From the NCBI GenBank assembly GCA_030740295.1, contig JASLXP010000388.1, positions 1-18,538 of the forward strand: 18,538 nt of DNA, read 5' to 3'. Origin of the DNA: Planctomycetota bacterium (GTDB lineage Bacteria > Planctomycetota > PUPC01 > JACPCR01). This document shows, one piece after another, positions 15,862 through 18,538 of this stretch. The notes below the pieces were generated by a model, which was not told where the DNA came from, did no database searches, and saw only the letters and a program-made list of their open reading frames with translations. Numbering within the stretch: position 1 is the stretch's first letter; the number at the start of each line of letters is the position of its first letter. The position numbers were made by a program, and so were the translations under genes.

Positions 15862-18060
15862 TTATTCCGTGACAGCCCTCTCACGGTTGATGGTTGATGG
15901 CAGAGCGTGCTCTTCTTCTTCTTCTTCATCGCTCTCTTCGGCCAGATCCACGCCGAGCTTCTCAAGCCAGGCTCGGCAGACATCCTCGATGAGCGAGGCT
16001 TCGAGTCCCGTTCTCCAACCGAGAGGTGAATCGATCCCCAGGCCGGTCTGGTCGAAGACCTGATCGTTCAGGCAGCCGGCCCAGCCGGCGACCTCTTCTT
16101 TCAATTGCTCGATGTTCGAATCGGTTGCCGCGACGGCCCGGCTCATGGTCTCGTACAGGAAGAGCGTGTTTTGTGCGTACTCGATGAGAGGGAGATCTTC
16201 CTGCATGATGCGCGACTGAATGCCGGGCTCGCAAGTATCTGCTTTTTCCATGAGCTCACCGAGCTGGCGGCTCAGGTCCAGGAGCAGACCCATCGTCTTT
16301 TCTACCGAGGGCGGGTCCGAGGCCCTGCCGGTGTAAGGCAGATGCTCTGTCGGGAAAAGGTCTGTTTCACCGTTCCTCAGGCGTCCGGTGAAGTCAGATT
16401 TCCAGACCGAGATGTTGTTCAGGGCCTGCTCGAGAGTCGAATAAAGCTGTGCGGCTTCTCTGTGTGCTGTGCCATAGCAGTTCCGGAAGTAACGGCCCTT
16501 GATCCGTTCGCTTTCCTGTTCGAGGTTCCAGGTCAGGCCGGAGAACAGAGAATGATTCAGCGCCAACGGGCCCCAGAGGTGGCGCGGGATATGCCGAGAA
16601 TGAACTTCGCGGACGCCGAGCTTGTCATACCAGGCAAGGTCTTCCGGCATGGTCCGGCTGTGGAGCACTGGAAGGTCGCGGATGAGAATTCCGTTGTGGG
16701 CTTCGCCAATACAGATGGACGCGTCTTCGCCAAGCAACCCACGCCAACGTTCCAGAGCTTCGCGAATCGGTTGATTGAGCTCGCACTCTTCATTGAGCGT
16801 GTGCGCGTGGCAGCGGTTTTCGATGTGCAGCTCGAATGTCGCTGAATCAATCAACTCCACCGATACCTGCCGGGGAGGCTCGAGCGTTTCGTTTTCGAGA
16901 ATCACGCGAAGACCGATCTTGCGATTGAGCCGACCATCCTTCGTCGCGGCATTCAGATCCAGGCTGCATCGTTCGGCCAGTTTCAGCAGGCGTTCGGTGG
17001 GCGTTCCGATTGATTCGCATGCCGCGCATGTGCACCAGCCATCGAGGTTCCCGCGAAGCGAGTAGTAATCCGCATGCTTCCATCGCTCATCATGGGCGAG
17101 ACGCTCGATCAGTTGATTCGTGAAATAATCGACCGCCTCGCTATCGCTCGTGCAGCATTGTTGGATTAACGGCGGCCGGGTTTGGAGTAACGGCAGCGGG
17201 GGTTGGAGTAACGGCTTCAGCCGGGCCTGCCGATCAGCAGGCTCATTCTCGTGGGATTCCGGAGACTGTTCATTATCAGACCCGGCTAATAGAGCCGTTA
17301 CTCCAACTCCCGCGGCCGTCACTCCAACATCCGCTGCCGTTAGACCGACAGACCCATCCGCGCCTGCGGTCAGCTTGAAACCGTATTGCTTCATCACGCC
17401 GGGTGTGGCCGCGGCTTCGTCCACATGCCAGAAGTTGATCCGATGTCTGGACATCCATTTGAAAAGCTCATAGTGGCCGCGCTGACCGGACGGCTCGAAC
17501 GTGAACGGGTCCGGCCAGAATGCTCTGATGCGAAACGACGGTCTTTCAGCCACGTTCATCTGCTTGATCTGCAGCCTCGAAAACCACGGGATGTCCTCCA
17601 TCCGATCCCCCAGACCGGTCCAACGACAGCCCAGAAGTTCGAGCAGATAGTAGACAGCGTATAGCGTGCCCGCGGCCGATTCCCCTTTTATACGTATAGA
17701 TTGGCCATCCTCTGACTTGGTGGAGTTGATTCGAAAGCCGTCCGAATCCTCGTCATCGCAATCGAGCAGAAAGGCATTCTCCATTTCATCGGACACACTC
17801 AGCCACGGGAAATTCTCCGGGCCGCAGTCGTCCACCTGGATCATCTGGCAAAGCGTCTTGCGCAGCTCGACTGCCCCGTGTGCCAGCAGACACTGTCTGC
17901 CCAATTCCGGGCGCTCGAACCAGTTGAAGGCATCAAAGGACGCGTCCGCCTCCTCCGGGCTTTCGAAATTCGGCAGGTCCACGTAGATGCCGAAAAAACT
18001 CCTGTCTTCTTCGGCGATCAGCAGGTATGGGCTTGGCAGAAGTGTCTTTGCCGGTCGCAT
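15862..18060 (-). CDS. DUF4838 domain protein (glycosidase-like)
   Basis: A 732-aa protein of the DUF4838 type, a family distantly tied to GH20/GH67-like enzymes of polysaccharide-degrading bacteria. An N-terminal alpha-glucuronidase-like fold is suggested by GESAAGTLYAVYYLLELLGCRW (126-147). The DUF4838 core has YYSLRGN-D-GWCTCAACES (332-350), where native members have a C-x-C-x-x-C cluster, and later helical segments. There is no signal peptide. Two oddities: residues about 229-303 are an in-frame stretch of 7-aa repeats encoded by an inverted 21-nt repeat, and the last residues after an acidic run (EESDEEEEEE) are encoded by TGGTTGA heptamers before the stop. The start at 18060 lacks a well-spaced ribosome binding site but no better one is visible. 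It is first in the minus-strand run and divergent from the MoxR gene. Activity is unproven. Confidence 0.8.
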   Translation of the reverse strand: MRPAKTLLPSPYLLIAEEDRSFFGIYVDLPNFESPEEADASFDAFNWFERPELGRQCLLAHGAVELRKTLCQMIQVDDCGPENFPWLSVSDEMENAFLLDCDDEDSDGFRINSTKSEDGQSIRIKGESAAGTLYAVYYLLELLGCRWTGLGDRMEDIPWFSRLQIKQMNVAERPSFRIRAFWPDPFTFEPSGQRGHYELFKWMSRHRINFWHVDEAAATPGVMKQYGFKLTAGADGSVGLTAADVGVTAAGVGVTALLAGSDNEQSPESHENEPADRQARLKPLLQPPLPLLQTRPPLIQQCCTSDSEAVDYFTNQLIERLAHDERWKHADYYSLRGNLDGWCTCAACESIGTPTERLLKLAERCSLDLNAATKDGRLNRKIGLRVILENETLEPPRQVSVELIDSATFELHIENRCHAHTLNEECELNQPIREALERWRGLLGEDASICIGEAHNGILIRDLPVLHSRTMPEDLAWYDKLGVREVHSRHIPRHLWGPLALNHSLFSGLTWNLEQESERIKGRYFRNCYGTAHREAAQLYSTLEQALNNISVWKSDFTGRLRNGETDLFPTEHLPYTGRASDPPSVEKTMGLLLDLSRQLGELMEKADTCEPGIQSRIMQEDLPLIEYAQNTLFLYETMSRAVAATDSNIEQLKEEVAGWAGCLNDQVFDQTGLGIDSPLGWRTGLEASLIEDVCRAWLEKLGVDLAEESDEEEEEEHALPSTINRERAVTE
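15884..15904 (+). repeat. TGGTTGA heptamers at the 3' end of the DUF4838 gene
   Basis: CGGTTGA, TGGTTGA and TGGCAGA, in the same orientation as the copy at 15489-15509. They fall inside the coding sequence of the DUF4838 gene and encode PSTIN near its C-terminus, just before the stop at 15862-15864. Confidence 0.7.
17160..17356. repeat. Inverted 21-nt repeat clusters inside the DUF4838 gene
   Basis: The left cluster (17160-17215) holds two full 21-nt units and a partial one with the core GTTGGAGTAACGGC. The right cluster (17294-17356) holds three units with the complementary core GCCGTTACTCCAAC, the third diverged. A further arm pair AGCCGGG (17219-17225) and CCCGGCT (17281-17287) continues the symmetry, and CCTGC/GCAGG (17226-17241) makes a small hairpin inside. 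Both clusters keep the minus-strand reading frame open, but in different frames of the unit: one encodes a VGVTAAG-like heptad, the other a PLLQPPL-like heptad. Confidence 0.9.
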
Positions 18061-18074
18061 GCCTTCAGTTCGGT

Positions 18075-18103
18075 TTCATGTTTCTGGCCGCTCGGACTAG
18101 AAT
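18075..18103 (+). promoter_or_regulatory. Possible promoter of the MoxR-family gene
   Basis: In the 91-nt gap between the divergent DUF4838 and MoxR genes, TAGAAT (18098-18103) is a good -10 match. TTCATG (18075-18080) is a poor -35 at a 17-nt spacing. Transcription would start about 40 nt before the MoxR ATG. Weak evidence only. Confidence 0.25.
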
Positions 18104-18151
18104 CCCCGGCCAAGTTTAGACACTCCCACCTACCGGGCAACGGAGATACCC

Positions 18152-18538
18152 ATGCAGGACGCGCCGTCCAATCCATCTGATGTTGAAATCATTGACCGCC
18201 TGCGAATTGCCAGAGAGAAGCTCAAGGACCAGATTGCTAGAGTCATCGTTGGCCAGGAAGAGGTGGTTGACAAGGTTCTGATTGCGCTCTTCTGCCAGGG
18301 CCATTCGCTGATGATCGGCGTGCCGGGGCTCGCGAAGACGCTACTGGTGAAAACTATCTCCAGGATTCTCCACCTGAAATTCCAGCGCATTCAGTTTACG
18401 CCAGATCTGATGCCATCGGATATCATCGGCACAGAGGTCATCGAGGATAGTATGGAGACGGGGCGGCGGGAATTTCGCTTCATTCGGGGGCCGATCTTTG
18501 CCAACATCATTCTCGCCGACGAAATCAACCGCACCCCA
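18152..18538 (+). CDS. MoxR-family AAA+ ATPase, N-terminal part
   Basis: The first 129 codons of a MoxR-type ATPase, cut by the window end; the frame stays open. GGAG at 18142-18145 is 6 nt before the ATG. An N-terminal helix leads to [16 protein letters not shown], then Walker A GVPGLAKT, the MoxR-typical [16 protein letters not shown] and Walker [13 protein letters not shown]. Such ATPases act as chaperone-like remodelers, commonly next to DUF58 and von Willebrand factor A genes involved in cell-envelope or metal-insertion processes; those partners would be expected to the right of the window. It is divergent from the DUF4838 gene and probably belongs to a separate operon unrelated to the polysaccharide locus. 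Confidence 0.95.
   Translation, partial: MQDAPSNPSDVEIIDRLRIAREKLKDQIARVIVGQEEVVDKVLIALFCQGHSLMIGVPGLAKTLLVKTISRILHLKFQRIQFTPDLMPSDIIGTEVIEDSMETGRREFRFIRGPIFANIILADEINRTP

Overview
The window looks like a fragment of a free-living, environmental bacterial genome from a sulfatase- and CAZyme-rich lineage. The PVC superphylum (Planctomycetota, Kiritimatiellota, Lentisphaerota) or a related uncultured phylum fits best. This rests on gene content only: a sulfatase, a phytanoyl-CoA-dioxygenase-like enzyme, a DUF4838 protein, a very large PL26/YetA-like protein, a MoxR ATPase and abundant short tandem repeats. No rRNA or other phylogenetic marker is present, so the assignment is an inference.

Layout. 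(1) 547-3910, + strand: a compact three-gene succinate dehydrogenase operon (membrane anchor, flavoprotein, iron-sulfur protein). The genes are coupled by two TAATG stop/start overlaps and resemble the actinobacterial Sdh1 type. (2) 4054-5509, - strand: a phytanoyl-CoA dioxygenase family protein followed by an unrecognised protein of about 193 aa. (3) 5749-5875, + strand: tRNA-Pro(CGG) with encoded CCA and an intrinsic terminator. (4) 5956-6093: a 12-nt direct repeat, its imperfect inverted copy and a perfect hairpin. (5) 6161-10342, + strand: a 1393-aa secreted protein with the PcRGLX/YetA (exo-rhamnogalacturonan lyase, PL26-like) architecture and a duplicated C-terminal beta module. (6) 18060-10563, - strand, in transcription order: DUF4838 protein, sulfatase, exported agmatine/peptidylarginine deiminase-like protein, polysaccharide deacetylase, and GDSL esterase with a C-terminal beta module. 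(7) 18152 to the window end, + strand: the first 129 codons of a MoxR-family AAA+ ATPase, divergent from the DUF4838 gene.

Parts 5 and 6 read as a polysaccharide-degradation locus. The PL26-like lyase and the GDSL (rhamnogalacturonan-acetylesterase-like) enzyme carry signal peptides and could act outside the cytoplasm. The sulfatase and the DUF4838 protein show no signal peptide and may process fragments inside the cell. The likely substrate class is an acidic, acetylated, possibly sulfated rhamnose/uronic-acid polymer; this is inferred, not shown.

The most unusual feature is the repeat content. Three unrelated repeat families (a 12-mer at 5956-6068, a heptamer at 15541-15830 and a 21-mer at 17160-17356) each occur as a short tandem cluster followed by an inverted cluster. 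A fourth heptamer (TGGTTRA) flanks the second family in direct orientation. One family lies in frame inside the DUF4838 gene. Another supplies the leader of the sulfatase gene and the last codons of the DUF4838 gene.
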